This document shows, piece after piece, positions 46,380 to 55,716 of a DNA stretch of 64,000 nucleotides. Source of the DNA: Planctomycetota bacterium (lineage in GTDB: Bacteria; Planctomycetota; Planctomycetia; Gemmatales; Gemmataceae); the NCBI GenBank assembly GCA_021413735.1, contig JAIOPV010000245.1, positions 1 to 64,000 of the forward strand, in the 5' to 3' direction. Every line of letters begins with the position of its first letter. Within the stretch, counting starts at the first letter, position 1. Made by a program: the position numbers and the translations under genes. A model generated the notes under the pieces. The model was not told the DNA's origin, ran no database searches, and worked only from the letters and a program-made list of their open reading frames with translations.

Positions 46380-46441
46380 GTTTTTACCCGGAGGGCACGG
46401 ACGCCACCCCGTTGTCCTCTTTCGATCTGGTGGCGGCCTGG

Positions 46442-47071
46442 ATGACAAAGATGTCGAAAAAAACAGACGCAGCCCTGGCGATGACCATCCCCTGCCCTGG
46501 AAAGTTCCTCTCAAACCTCTCCGCTAGCATCCGGAAGCGTTCTCAGAAAAGTCAGGATGAAATCAACGTCGAGTTGAATGAAAAACCTCCACGATGCAAG
46601 ACTGAGGCCGTTACCCCAGCAGTCAACCGGTGTCGGGTAAAAGGTCTTAACAAGGAAGTCATCCTGCAACTCATCGAAGAACACCAAAGCATCGCAAAGT
46701 GGTACGCTCTCGACTTCTTACGCGAGACCGAGGGGTTGAATGAGGAGCAGTTGTGGATGTGGGATTATCTGGAGGGTATGTACGGTGTGGACTTCCTTCA
46801 ATCGTACACCCAGCCGATCCCGGGAGACATCAGGGCAGTGTTCGAGCCGAACTTCTGGTTCCTCCAAGGGAAGATCCACATGCTGATGTGGCTCCTCGGG
46901 CAAAGCCTGACTGAGATCACCTTCGACAACATCTGGGATGAATACCTCCCCGGCGACTTGTGGGTTGAGGAAAGACAGGAAGTATCCGAGGGGAACGAGT
47001 CGAACCTTCCCCAGATTGAATCTGAGTTGACTCCTCCCCATATTCAAGCCGCCACCGAGGACACTCTGTGA
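46442..47071 (+). CDS. Hypothetical protein, ~209 aa
   Basis: The product has a Lys-rich N-terminus and then a segment rich in Trp and acidic residues (EEHQSIAKWYALDFLRETEG, WMWDYLEGMYGVDFLQSYTQ), ending in an acidic tail. No family was recognised. The start is uncertain: ATG 46442, ATG 46451 or an upstream TTG at 46412. A strong terminator follows at 47147. Like the 45475 gene it lies directly downstream of a leader-repeat hairpin. Confidence 0.5.
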   Translation: MTKMSKKTDAALAMTIPCPGKFLSNLSASIRKRSQKSQDEINVELNEKPPRCKTEAVTPAVNRCRVKGLNKEVILQLIEEHQSIAKWYALDFLRETEGLNEEQLWMWDYLEGMYGVDFLQSYTQPIPGDIRAVFEPNFWFLQGKIHMLMWLLGQSLTEITFDNIWDEYLPGDLWVEERQEVSEGNESNLPQIESELTPPHIQAATEDTL

Positions 47072-47146
47072 CATCCCAGGGGATCAATTTCCCCCGGCAT
47101 CCCGGTGAGTGATTCTCCCCGTTTACAAGTTCCAACCATTACCGTC

Positions 47147-47187
47147 CGCCCGTCCGGTACTTTCCACCGGGCGGGCGTTTTTCTTTT
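47147..47187 (+). terminator. Strong intrinsic terminator
   Basis: CGCCCGTCCGGT (47147-47158) pairs with ACCGGGCGGGCG (47166-47177), 12 bp with one G-T wobble and an ACTTTCC loop, followed by TTTTTCTTTT. It lies 76 bases after the stop of the preceding gene. Confidence 0.85.
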
Positions 47188-47352
47188 CCCGTCAGCCTTT
47201 CGTCCCGCGACCCAAACCCGTCCGTGCATAACCGCAGCTGTACGTCACTTGGCGGTCAACGTGAACCCTGCGCTCATGTGGGGTGTGCGTGGCTCGGACC
47301 AGACCCCGCTTACCTGCGGTTTTAGGTTTGGTGTCGAAACGGTGCGGTCAGT

Positions 47353-48183
47353 GTGGCCGCGCTCAACCTTGTCAACTTCGGAGGGACGACGGTGAACATC
47401 AACGATGCGACGAACGGGCGGCAGTACGGCGGCTGGCACGCCCGGGGCAAGATCAAGCGGACCGACCAGGCCGGCAACATCTTGGACAGCCAGTACGCCT
47501 TCGGCGGGGAGGTCGTCCAGATCAGCCCACGCTTCCAGCGGTCAGGCCAGAATTACCGCGTGCGCTTCGAGAACCCGGCCGCCGCGTTCGCGGCCTTCCT
47601 GTTCGAGAACGGGTTGCTGCCCGAACTGCTCACGCCCGCGGAAGCGAACCAAGAGTGGGCCCTGGCTCTCATGGACAAGTTCTGGGAGAAGACGAAGTAC
47701 CGCTTCCCCGCCCTGGCTTCACCGCACGCCGCGTCCGATTCGCTCAGCGTCCCGTCCCACCGGAACGGTTTCAGTTTCAACATCCTGCAAGTCCTGATCG
47801 AACACCTGGGCAGTGTCCGTCCTCTGTCGGTCCGCACGCCGTCCTTCCGCCCCGCTGTCAACGGCACGATCCCCGGCGTCGATCTGGAAGCAGCACGTCA
47901 GATGATCGCGGCGATGCGGTCGCGTGGTACCGAGGCCCCGCCTGTTCAGGCCGCAGTGGCGGTCGAAACTCCAGCAGTGGAATCCATGGAAGAAGACGAG
48001 GAGTTGGCCGCTATGAGAGCCGAACTCGCAGCTGGACGGGAGCACGAGGAGCGGTTGGCCGAGTTGGCAGAAGCGAAACAAGCCGGCGTATCGCCGGAGT
48101 CTACCCCGGAACCAGAGCCTACCCCAGAACCGGAGCCCACTCCGGTCGCTGTTACCAACGGCCGCGGCAAGCGGCACCGCTGA
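47353..48183 (+). CDS. Hypothetical protein, 276 aa, with coiled-coil-like and PEPT-repeat tail
   Basis: Starting at GTG 47353, the N-terminal part (NFGGTTVNINDATNGRQYGG and onward) looks folded. The region from ~200 is an acidic helix (EEDEELAAMRAELAAGREHE) likely to form a coiled coil. Then comes a short repeat of Pro-Glu-Pro-Thr and a basic end, NGRGKRHR. No family was recognised. The start is uncertain because GTG codons overlap and no strong Shine-Dalgarno is seen. It may be a structural or scaffold protein of the cassette that follows. Confidence 0.5.
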   Translation: MAALNLVNFGGTTVNINDATNGRQYGGWHARGKIKRTDQAGNILDSQYAFGGEVVQISPRFQRSGQNYRVRFENPAAAFAAFLFENGLLPELLTPAEANQEWALALMDKFWEKTKYRFPALASPHAASDSLSVPSHRNGFSFNILQVLIEHLGSVRPLSVRTPSFRPAVNGTIPGVDLEAARQMIAAMRSRGTEAPPVQAAVAVETPAVESMEEDEELAAMRAELAAGREHEERLAELAEAKQAGVSPESTPEPEPTPEPEPTPVAVTNGRGKRHR

Positions 48184-48564
48184 TCCTATCGCGGATTCGT
48201 CCTGGGTTGCCCGCCCAGGACGACTTCCCCAAGCCGACGCTGGAGAATACGACTTTCGACCCGACTGCAACCGGAGCCCGGCAGACCAAGATCCCTGCCG
48301 GACAGAAATCTAGACGTGCCGTGGGCCAGACCCCGGACCTACAATTTGGGTCCCCTTTCTCCCCACAAGTTCGTCGTCCATTCCCTGACAAAAAATTCGC
48401 CACCGCCACACGGAGAAATCGATCCGTGACGGGGTGACTGTGCCCGAGCGCATAACCGAACTCACCAACACGAACAACACACCGACCATTCCCGACCAAC
48501 TCGGTCGCTCCTGGGTTGGTCCGTCCCATGACCCAGATTCCCAATCACTCAACCGGAGAATTCG
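48184..48564. other. Intergenic region before the MoxR-VWA cassette
   Basis: 381 bases with no recognisable gene, repeat or strong hairpin. It presumably contains the promoter of the downstream co-oriented cassette, but no clear -35/-10 pair was found. Confidence 0.4.
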
Positions 48565-48831
48565 ATGTCCAGCAAGAACTCCGCTCTATCCTCGCTGCAC
48601 GATGCCTTCCTGCAAATCCTCCCGAAGATCGAGGCCCACGCACGAGCCGCGTTCCGAAGCATCCGCTGTCCGCACGACCGCGAGGACGGCGTGGCGGAAG
48701 TGATCGCTCACGCCTGGGAGCAGTTCACAAACCTCACGCAACCGGGAGCCATCTCCCCAGAACAACTCGCTCTCTGTGCTATCGCGAACTCCAGCGAGAA
48801 CCCTTTCACCTGTGCCCGCTGTAGCGAGTGA
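48565..48831 (+). CDS. Sigma-region-2-like small protein
   Basis: ATG 48565 follows CCGGAGAA. The 88-aa product (LHDAFLQILPKIEAHARAAF, CPHDREDGVAEVIAHAWEQF) matches the region 2 pattern of sigma-like proteins common in planctomycetes, including the DREDGVAEV core. It lacks any region 4, so it cannot be a complete sigma factor. It ends in a Cys pair, TCARCSE. It may be a truncated regulator or have a different role. It is the first gene of the MoxR-VWA cassette. Confidence 0.6.
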   Translation: MSSKNSALSSLHDAFLQILPKIEAHARAAFRSIRCPHDREDGVAEVIAHAWEQFTNLTQPGAISPEQLALCAIANSSENPFTCARCSE

Positions 48832-48878
48832 ACTTCACGGTCGTTCGCGAACACAACTTCAACCAAGGAAACCAACAC

Positions 48879-50015
48879 ATGAAACTGCTCCGTCCCGAGA
48901 TTGATACTGATCCCATCCAGGAGAAGTTCGCCCAAGCACGACGCGAACTCTCCGCTGCCATCATTGAACGTGACGAGGAGATTGATCTCGCTCTCACTGC
49001 CTTAATCGCCAACGAGCACTTGCTTCTGGTCGGACCACCCGGCTGCGGAAAGTCGCTCCTGCTCGACTCACTTCTGTCCTGGACCGGCGGAACGAAGTTC
49101 TCGATCCTGCTGACGAAGTTCACCGTTCCCGAAGAGTGCTTCGGGCCGGTCAGCCTTTCCGCCCTCAAGGAAGACCGGTACGTCCGCGTCACGACGGGCA
49201 AGCTCCCGGAGGCGGACTACGTCTTCACGGACGAGGTGTTCAAGGCCAGCAGCGCGATCCTTAACACCCTCCTGCGGATCTTGAACGAGCGGGTCTACGA
49301 CGCTGGCGATGGGATCACCCGGAAGGTGCCGCTCAAACTCTGTGTCGGGGCTTCGAACGAGTGGCCGTCGTCCGAAACCGGCAAGGAGCTGTCGGCCCTG
49401 TTCGACAGGTTCACCTTGCGTCGGGCGGTCTCACTGATCCGTTCGCAGGCCGGGCGGCAGAAACTCCTCTGGACGCGAAACCACGCCCCGAAGTTCACCA
49501 CCACAATAAGCCCGGAAGAGGTTGAAAAGGCACGTCGTGCGGCCGCATCCCTGCCGTGGTCCAATGAAGCGAAAGCCGCCCTGGAAGCAATCCTTCGCGA
49601 GTTGGCGAAGGAAGGCGTCCAACCCGGCGACCGACGCCAGTTCAAGACGGTCGGTGTCGTGCAGGCGTTCGCTTACCTGTGCGGTGCGGACGAGGTTCAG
49701 CCCGAGCACCTGGAGGTCGCTCAAAACTGCCTGTGGGACGACCCGACGGAACAACCCCAGAAGGTTGCCCAGGTCATCGCGAAGATCGCCAACCCCACGG
49801 GCATGCGGGTCACGCAGTTACTCCTGGAAACCGAACAAGTCATTTCCTCCTGCGACGTCCGCAACCTCACCGACGCCGCGAAAGCCGCCGCGAAGCTTTC
49901 CGAGATCGACAAGCAACTCGCTGGCTTGCGGGGCAACGGTCGGCTCGATCAGGCCCGAACGTACCTGAAAGAACAACTCCGCAAACTCAAGCTCGCCAGC
50001 ATCGAGGCGATCTAA
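48879..50015 (+). CDS. MoxR-type AAA+ ATPase
   Basis: The 378-aa protein from ATG 48879 (after AAGGAA) has Walker A LVGPPGCGKSLLLDSL, Walker B DYVFTDEVFKASSAILNTLL and the sensor KLCVGASNEWP. The arginine-containing FDRFTLRRAVS is typical of MoxR/RavA ATPases. These work with von Willebrand factor A proteins to remodel or insert metals into target proteins. A VWA gene follows two genes downstream, supporting that pairing. It ends in a helical, possibly coiled-coil tail (KLSEIDKQLAGLRGNGRLDQ). Confidence 0.88.
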   Translation: MKLLRPEIDTDPIQEKFAQARRELSAAIIERDEEIDLALTALIANEHLLLVGPPGCGKSLLLDSLLSWTGGTKFSILLTKFTVPEECFGPVSLSALKEDRYVRVTTGKLPEADYVFTDEVFKASSAILNTLLRILNERVYDAGDGITRKVPLKLCVGASNEWPSSETGKELSALFDRFTLRRAVSLIRSQAGRQKLLWTRNHAPKFTTTISPEEVEKARRAAASLPWSNEAKAALEAILRELAKEGVQPGDRRQFKTVGVVQAFAYLCGADEVQPEHLEVAQNCLWDDPTEQPQKVAQVIAKIANPTGMRVTQLLLETEQVISSCDVRNLTDAAKAAAKLSEIDKQLAGLRGNGRLDQARTYLKEQLRKLKLASIEAI

Positions 50016-50243
50016 ACCTCTCCGATCAGAATTCCAACACCGCGAACCGAGCAGCACATCACGCTCCCCGGAACGCTACACTTTCAGCCAACAGCAAAGG
50101 TTCTTCCCCGAAACGCCCCACGCAACACGGAATTCGATGATGAGAGTTTCCGAATCGAACCGCTGCCCACGACCATCCATTCCGCGGCGTTCGAGTTTAC
50201 ACCTTCCCGTCGCCTGTTCCCCGAGGTCGCCATCCGTGCCGGA

Positions 50244-50768
50244 ATGATCGTGTTTCACCAGCACTTCGGATCGGAGTACCGAATCCGTTCGGACGGCATG
50301 GACGAAGACGTTTGCTGGGTTGCCGCCCGAGAGATTTGCCAGCGTGTTCTCGGTTACGGTGCCGGCTTCTCCCTGAAACCGCCACCGCGGATGACGGTTC
50401 ACGGTTTGGCGTTTACCAGCAACTGGATGAAAACCCGCAGCGGTGTTTCCGTCCGCGATCTTTCCAACGGTTGGGAAATCCGCCGGGACACCAAAGCGAC
50501 CTTCAAGTACACCGTTTACCCCGAACGCAGCGATGAAGATCACGCCGATCCGCTCCTGGCCGGCAACACCCTCCGCACCGCACGCTGGAACGCCACCATC
50601 GCCTACTTCCAGCGTGAATTCCAGAACGCTCCCTACCTCGACGAGTTCGTGAACTCGATGCGGATGACCCCAGGCGAGTGGGGTCCGTTCTTGGCTTGGA
50701 GCGACAAACTCCAAGACCACGGACACGATGCATTTGCCCAGAAGGTTCGCTCTCACCTCCCACGGTAA
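50244..50768 (+). CDS. Hypothetical protein, at least 174 aa, between MoxR and VWA
   Basis: From ATG 50244 the protein reads MIVFHQHFGSEYRIRSDGMD. It contains MTVHGLAFTSNWMKTRSGVS and TPGEWGPFLAWSDKLQDHGH. The same frame remains open and looks coding back to about 50016, but contains no ATG, GTG or TTG there, so translation may start at a rare ATT or ATC codon. No family was recognised. Its location suggests a role as partner or substrate of the MoxR-VWA pair. Confidence 0.6.
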   Translation: MIVFHQHFGSEYRIRSDGMDEDVCWVAAREICQRVLGYGAGFSLKPPPRMTVHGLAFTSNWMKTRSGVSVRDLSNGWEIRRDTKATFKYTVYPERSDEDHADPLLAGNTLRTARWNATIAYFQREFQNAPYLDEFVNSMRMTPGEWGPFLAWSDKLQDHGHDAFAQKVRSHLPR

Positions 50769-50796
50769 TCCACAACACGACTTTCCAAGGAGCCTC

Positions 50797-52221
50797 ATGG
50801 ATCCCGATGAACTGCTGAAGATGCTCGATCTCAGTGCCGCCCCCGCACGGCCACCTGACGACCCGATACCCACAACCCCGCCAGCGCCTCCCGCTCAAGA
50901 CGAAGAAGCCAGCTCGACAGCCCTTCACCTGGATGAGTGGGGTTTGCGCCGAGGCCGCGATCTGATCGTCGAGAACGAACGGTTGAAGAAGATCAACACG
51001 GATGAGTTCGCCGCAGCGGACTTCTTCGGAGTGGCATTCGAGCCAGACCCGCAACTCGAGCCCCGGTGTCGTGAGGTTCGGCGTCACGCGTTCCTCACCC
51101 AAATGCTGGAAACCCCGGACTACCACTCGCTCCACGCGGCAACCCAGCTCGACGACACCGCTGCTGCCATCGCTGCCATACACTTCGCTGAGCAGTTCGC
51201 TCAACTGAAGAAGGATGACCCGAAAGAGAAGGATGACCCGAAGGACAAGCCAGAGAAAGGAGTGAACACGGCAACCGCTGCGGCAAACGAACTCGCTCGC
51301 GAGATGGCAACCCTTCGAGCAGTGGGGCGTGCCGTTGCAGAAGCAGGTAAAGAAGTGAGCGAATTGCACGAGGCAACTACCGCCCTCGGGATGGGGCCGG
51401 GCAATCCCGGCTCGAACGACCCACGAGCCATCGCCGCCCTGTACAAGCGAGTCCGAGGTGATTCTGCACTCCGGAAGATATGCGATCTCGCGGGTCGATT
51501 CCGACGAGTTGCTCAGTCGAAGCAGCGGATGAAATCGACACACGGCCTCGATGATGTCGTCGGGGTCGAACCAGGTGGTGATATCGGTCGATTGCTGCCG
51601 ATCGAACTCGCCAAACTGGTCGTCCCCGAACTCGAACTCGATACGCTCCGCAGGATCGCCGAACGACAAGCACTCTGCCGCGAACACCACTCAACCGAGC
51701 CCGTCGGCAAGGGGCCGATCATCGTGTCGGTCGATGAATCGGGAAGTATGCAAGGCCAGAAAGCCCACACCGCGAAAGGACTTGCCCTGGCACTCGCCTG
51801 GATCGCTCGCTCCCAGAAGCGGTGGTGCGGCTTGCTGGCGTACTCAGGCGACTCCGGTGAACGCCTCCTCGCACTGCCGCCGGGACGTTGGGATGAAGCA
51901 GCACTCTGCAACTGGCTGACGCAGTTCATCGGGCACGGTTCCGAGCTCGATATCCCTGTGCGAGAGATGCCCGATTACTACCGCAGGCTCGGCGCTCCAC
52001 ACGGAATCACCGATCTCGTGTTTATCACCGACGCCAAGTGCAAGCTCGACAGTGCCACCCAAACTCGATTCCTGACGTGGAAGCAATCCGCCCAGGCCCG
52101 GTTGATCTCGCTCGTGATCGACAACTCTCCTGGTGACCTCGCTGCCATCAGTGATGAGGTTCACTCCGTCCGCTCGCTCGATCCCACGGACGATGCCGTG
52201 GGCAAAGTTCTCTCTCTGTAG
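50797..52221 (+). CDS. VWA domain protein (partner of MoxR ATPase)
   Basis: ATG 50797 follows AAGGAG (50787-50792). The 474-aa product has a Pro-rich, acidic N-terminus, a helical middle with Lys/Asp repeats (KKDDPKEKDDPKDKPEKG), and a C-terminal VWA domain. That domain's MIDAS motif is DESGSM (near 312, the DxSxS form), and the second half reads GITDLVFITDAKC. VWA proteins paired with MoxR ATPases form metal-dependent chaperone-like complexes. The presence of a MIDAS site argues that it binds divalent metal. Confidence 0.85.
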   Translation: MDPDELLKMLDLSAAPARPPDDPIPTTPPAPPAQDEEASSTALHLDEWGLRRGRDLIVENERLKKINTDEFAAADFFGVAFEPDPQLEPRCREVRRHAFLTQMLETPDYHSLHAATQLDDTAAAIAAIHFAEQFAQLKKDDPKEKDDPKDKPEKGVNTATAAANELAREMATLRAVGRAVAEAGKEVSELHEATTALGMGPGNPGSNDPRAIAALYKRVRGDSALRKICDLAGRFRRVAQSKQRMKSTHGLDDVVGVEPGGDIGRLLPIELAKLVVPELELDTLRRIAERQALCREHHSTEPVGKGPIIVSVDESGSMQGQKAHTAKGLALALAWIARSQKRWCGLLAYSGDSGERLLALPPGRWDEAALCNWLTQFIGHGSELDIPVREMPDYYRRLGAPHGITDLVFITDAKCKLDSATQTRFLTWKQSAQARLISLVIDNSPGDLAAISDEVHSVRSLDPTDDAVGKVLSL

Positions 52222-52331
52222 TTCGCCCCTTCGCCCTACCTCACCAATGGCCCGGCGTGATCGGTTCCTCTGGAACGGACACGACCGGGCGGTTTCGTTT
52301 TCACCCTGTTTCACCCCAGAAGGAGTTTCTC

Positions 52332-53216
52332 ATGACGACGCTGACGACACTGACGACACTGACGACAACACCGTTCGCAGTATCCGAAGGCACCCGGCTT
52401 CTCGGCGAAGTTATCACCTGGACCTGCTCCGGCGCGAGCGTGCGTTACCCAGACCTGATCGCAGCTCTCCGCGATGCCGGTCTCGACGAGTCGGTCGCTC
52501 GCGAACTCGCTCCGAAACACGCCTTCACACGGGCCTGTAAGCGTCTCAGCGATCGCAGAATTATCCGACAGGTCGCCGAGGACGCCCGGTTCGTTCGCTT
52601 CCAGTTCACCGCCGAATCACGGGATGGGGACCACTACGCCTACGAACTGGAAACAATGCTCGTTCTCGACAAGGAAACCGGGGAGGTGAGCTGCGAGTTG
52701 CCGGGTCTTGCCACTCTCGCCCAAGAGGAACTGGATCGTGCGACCGAGGCACGCAGCGGAGCCGATGTCACCCGCGTGATCCAGAAGCTGTTTGAGAAGA
52801 ATGCCGACCTGTTCCCGATCCGGCCGCAAGGAGGAGCCTACTTCTGTCCCGCGGCACACACCGTCTACGTGGAGAAGGTTCAGACCATGCTCGGGCGGTT
52901 GAACGGCCAACTGCTCCGATTCCCAGTGCCAGCCGGCCTTCCGGAAGCGGACAGATCGGTGAAGGAAGCCGTGGCGGCCGGGCTGACGCAACTGATCGAA
53001 GAACACCGGAAGGCGGTTGCACAGTTCGGTGAAGACACCCGCGAGGACACGCTGAAGCGTGCGGCTGAGAAGATCCGAGTGACGCGGTTGAAGGTGGAGG
53101 GTTACGCCGAATTGCTTGCGGAGGAGAAGGCGAAACTCGACCGAGCCGTGGCCGACGCTCAGGACGAGTTGCGCGCCAAGGTCGCTGAACTCACCGCCCC
53201 GCCAGTCGTCGCCTGA
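52332..53216 (+). CDS. DUF6744-like hypothetical protein
   Basis: ATG 52332 follows AGAAGGAG. The 294-aa product begins with a low-complexity Thr/Leu run encoded by a 12-base repeat. Then come VRYPDLIAALRDAGLDESVA and FTRACKRLSDRRIIRQVAED (winged-helix-like), and it ends in a long helix (YAELLAEEKAKLDRAVADAQ). It appears to match the DUF6744 type seen in planctomycetes, whose function is unknown. It is tightly packed in the cassette. Confidence 0.6.
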   Translation: MTTLTTLTTLTTTPFAVSEGTRLLGEVITWTCSGASVRYPDLIAALRDAGLDESVARELAPKHAFTRACKRLSDRRIIRQVAEDARFVRFQFTAESRDGDHYAYELETMLVLDKETGEVSCELPGLATLAQEELDRATEARSGADVTRVIQKLFEKNADLFPIRPQGGAYFCPAAHTVYVEKVQTMLGRLNGQLLRFPVPAGLPEADRSVKEAVAAGLTQLIEEHRKAVAQFGEDTREDTLKRAAEKIRVTRLKVEGYAELLAEEKAKLDRAVADAQDELRAKVAELTAPPVVA

Positions 53217-53245
53217 TGCGGCTCACCCATTCACGGAGAATCAAC

Positions 53246-53539
53246 GTGATCGTCCTGAATACTCAAGTGCCGGACGACCAGCACTTGCGGATCATCACCA
53301 CGCCATCCGTTTGGGTGGCGTGGCCGTTTCTTCCCCTGGTGCGTCGAGTCCCCAACGGCATGGAGTTGGGAGTTCTCTTCGATGCCAAGGGTGCAATTGG
53401 TCGAACCGGCTTCTCGGCAACCGTCTTCGACACCAACCTGTTCACCATGCCATCCACGCTCGATCAGTTCCTCGCACTGCACCGAGAAGTCTACGACAGT
53501 GCCGAGGAGCTCATTGCGGCCGGTTGGCGAACCGACTGA
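53246..53539 (+). CDS. Hypothetical protein, 97 aa
   Basis: GTG 53246 follows ACGGAGAA, in the style of its neighbours. ATG 53216, overlapping the previous stop as TGATG, is the alternative. The product is VIVLNTQVPDDQHLRIITTP and onward, with a small hydrophobic WVAWPFLPLV stretch. No family was recognised. Confidence 0.6.
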   Translation: MIVLNTQVPDDQHLRIITTPSVWVAWPFLPLVRRVPNGMELGVLFDAKGAIGRTGFSATVFDTNLFTMPSTLDQFLALHREVYDSAEELIAAGWRTD

Positions 53540-53608
53540 CCTGGACCAATTCACTCCAGCTTCACGCATTCACAACAACCCGAGCAACTCATCAAGAAGG
53601 AGAGTCCG

Positions 53609-53827
53609 ATGATTCGTCCCGTGATCTGGCGTTGTCTCTGTAGCGGCAAACAGCACTCGGCTGCTCTCACCGGCAACATGGACGACGGCTTCCACGTCCT
53701 CGCTACCTGTGGACGAGGCAGCAACCGCGTACGTCCGGGTGAGATCCTCAACGACGGCGAGATCACCTGCCCGCAATGCAAAACCGAGGAGAGTATCGCC
53801 GCCCTCGTCAAATACCTGGCCGCATGA
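53609..53827 (+). CDS. Small zinc-ribbon-like protein, 72 aa
   Basis: ATG 53609 follows AAGAAGGAGAG. The product contains WRCLCSGKQHSA near the start and ITCPQCKTEE near the end, two Cys pairs compatible with one zinc ribbon. It may be an adaptor or nucleic-acid-binding protein of the cassette. No family was recognised. Confidence 0.6.
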   Translation: MIRPVIWRCLCSGKQHSAALTGNMDDGFHVLATCGRGSNRVRPGEILNDGEITCPQCKTEESIAALVKYLAA

Positions 53828-53978
53828 ACCACACCACCGCGTGAAACCGCCGGAATGAGCCGCGAGCCGACGATCGGTTCGCGGCTTCCGACGGGGACAC
53901 GTAAATGTATGCCCGCTTCTACTTCTGAACGCGCAGCGGGAACTCACTCCCGACTGCCCCACACGAAAGACCAACACC

Positions 53979-55064
53979 ATGCCACCAAGACGCAGACGAC
54001 ACGCCCCACATAAGGGCCAGGCGGCACTATTCGACAGCGACATGCCGCTCCCGTTCGGAATCCTGGACCTGGAAGACCGGATCACCGCCGACGCCGGACC
54101 TCCGGTCAGGGTCAAGTGCTACGTCCGTGGGTGCCCCGAGATGCTCAGGCCGCCGACGAAAGGTTTCCCAGGCGATCCCTGCAAAACCCACGGCATCCGC
54201 TGCCACCTGTCGAGTTCCACCGTCACCTACACCTACGCCGTCGCCACCGACAACCTGATTACGGCCCCGCAGGTGTTCCGCACGCGGGTTCGTGGGAACC
54301 CTCACAAGCTGGAAACCCACCGTTTCGGCTACTGCAATTCAGAAGACGCCCTCACCTGGAACGTTTTGAGATCCTTCCAGGATGCCGGTGCACTGCACCT
54401 GATCGCGGAACACGTTACCGGCCGCGAACTCTCCGAGGAGCCGCAACTCTACCTCTGGGGTCTGTCGTCCTTCGACGACAAGTTCCAGCCCTGGCCCTTA
54501 CTGAAGGAGGCACACAAACGGTTCGAGATCGGAAGACTGCCGATTACCAGGCCCCTCAGCGAACCCGATGCGATGTTGGTCGTACCGAAGAAGCTCGTGC
54601 TGATCCTGGAAGCGAAGCTCCTGGCAGACAACCCGGTGGCATACCGAAGCGGCCCGAGGAAGTCATCCCAATCGCTCACCCTGGAAGAAGTGATCGACCT
54701 TTACCACGACAGCGGCCAGCAGCTCCTCGACTACGACAAACTCCGTGCCGCACCCCACAGCTACACCCAACTCCAACGTTACCTGACGATCGCGGACTAC
54801 GTCGCACGGATCGATTCACCCAAAACCGACGCGTACCTCGCCAGCGTCGTGCGGGCCGGACACGAACACGACGCCACCCGAACCATGCGTGGGTTCATGC
54901 GTCCTGGTTACGGCAACCGGTTCGTCCGGCTCACCTGGGAAAGCATCTTCACCCTGGCACAGCTCCGCGGTCGGCAACTCGGTCGTCTGAGCGAGTACAT
55001 GCTGACCAAGGCCGTCGGCCTCAGCGGCGGGTTCGCCCCCGCGTTCTGCCTCGACGCATGGTGA
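53979..55064 (+). CDS. PD-(D/E)XK-like protein, 361 aa
   Basis: The protein begins with a basic MPPRRRRHAPHKGQ and has Cys/His segments near 45-75 (KCYVRGCPEM, CKTHGIRCH) that may bind zinc. From about 195 comes EPDAMLVVPKKLVLILEAKL, with the D...E-x-K spacing of the PD-(D/E)XK nuclease fold. The remainder (GQQLLDYDKLRAAPHSYTQL) is consistent with such a fold. It may be a nuclease active on DNA or RNA. It is co-oriented with the MoxR-VWA cassette, and the fold assignment is motif-based. Confidence 0.6.
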   Translation: MPPRRRRHAPHKGQAALFDSDMPLPFGILDLEDRITADAGPPVRVKCYVRGCPEMLRPPTKGFPGDPCKTHGIRCHLSSSTVTYTYAVATDNLITAPQVFRTRVRGNPHKLETHRFGYCNSEDALTWNVLRSFQDAGALHLIAEHVTGRELSEEPQLYLWGLSSFDDKFQPWPLLKEAHKRFEIGRLPITRPLSEPDAMLVVPKKLVLILEAKLLADNPVAYRSGPRKSSQSLTLEEVIDLYHDSGQQLLDYDKLRAAPHSYTQLQRYLTIADYVARIDSPKTDAYLASVVRAGHEHDATRTMRGFMRPGYGNRFVRLTWESIFTLAQLRGRQLGRLSEYMLTKAVGLSGGFAPAFCLDAW

Positions 55065-55143
55065 TCCCTTCCTGGCACATTCCCGATCCCAACCCCAAAC
55101 CCATTACTCAAACACCCCGCCAAACGCGGGAAAGGAGACTTCC

Positions 55144-55716
55144 ATGCCACGAGCCAAGAAAGCCCCGACCAAAACCTCCGGGGCACCCAAGATCCCTGGC
55201 CCCCTGAGCCCCGAGCAGGTTCACAAGTTGTTCGGCCTCGCAGATCCGTACGACCCACCACCCGAACCCACGGCTCTGGTTGGCTACGCCACGTTCTGGG
55301 ATCCAGGTCTCAGTATCGAGCGGCTCCGTGAGAAACACCGTTCATTGTTCTACCCCACGGACTTTCTCGACAAGGCTCGGTTCACGAAGGACACCGACTC
55401 CTGGAAGTGGCGACAACTTCGGCTGCTCCCCGTCGAGCCCGGCAAGCCGTTTCTCGAACAACAGAAACAGCTCACCAACGCCGATAGGCCCGCCGCCGCA
55501 AGAGAACTCGTGACGTTTCTCGTCCTGCACTTCCTGACGACGGGCGAGCGCTTCGAGTTGGAACGCTGGCGTTGCTCGGATGTGTTGCCTTCCAAGAAAC
55601 GTGTCATCGTGGGGCCGTTCGGTCCACTCGGCCTCGACATCGGCACGGTCGCCGACAGTTGGAACTCACCCAACATCTCCCTGTCGGCAATCTTTACACC
55701 GCACAGGAAACCATGA
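55144..55716 (+). CDS. Hypothetical protein, 190 aa
   Basis: ATG 55144 follows AAAGGAG (55132-55138). The product has a Lys/Pro-rich N-terminus, then LSPEQVHKLFGLADPYDPPP and RPAAARELVTFLVLHFLTTG. No motif was recognised. Its stop overlaps the next start as ATGA, so the two are translationally coupled. Confidence 0.65.
   Translation: MPRAKKAPTKTSGAPKIPGPLSPEQVHKLFGLADPYDPPPEPTALVGYATFWDPGLSIERLREKHRSLFYPTDFLDKARFTKDTDSWKWRQLRLLPVEPGKPFLEQQKQLTNADRPAAARELVTFLVLHFLTTGERFELERWRCSDVLPSKKRVIVGPFGPLGLDIGTVADSWNSPNISLSAIFTPHRKP

Larger units (their letters stand above)
45934..46441. other. Intergenic region with two terminators and leader-repeat copy 3
   Basis: Holds the terminators at 46034 and 46194, a doubtful 24-codon ORF between them, and leader-repeat copy 3 (46260-46379). 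Nothing else was seen. Confidence 0.55.

Noticed and set aside
47283-48437. 384-codon Arg/Gly-rich plus-strand frame
   Set aside because: Out-of-phase shadow of the 276-aa gene; typical Arg/Gly/Pro composition of a G+C-rich shadow.
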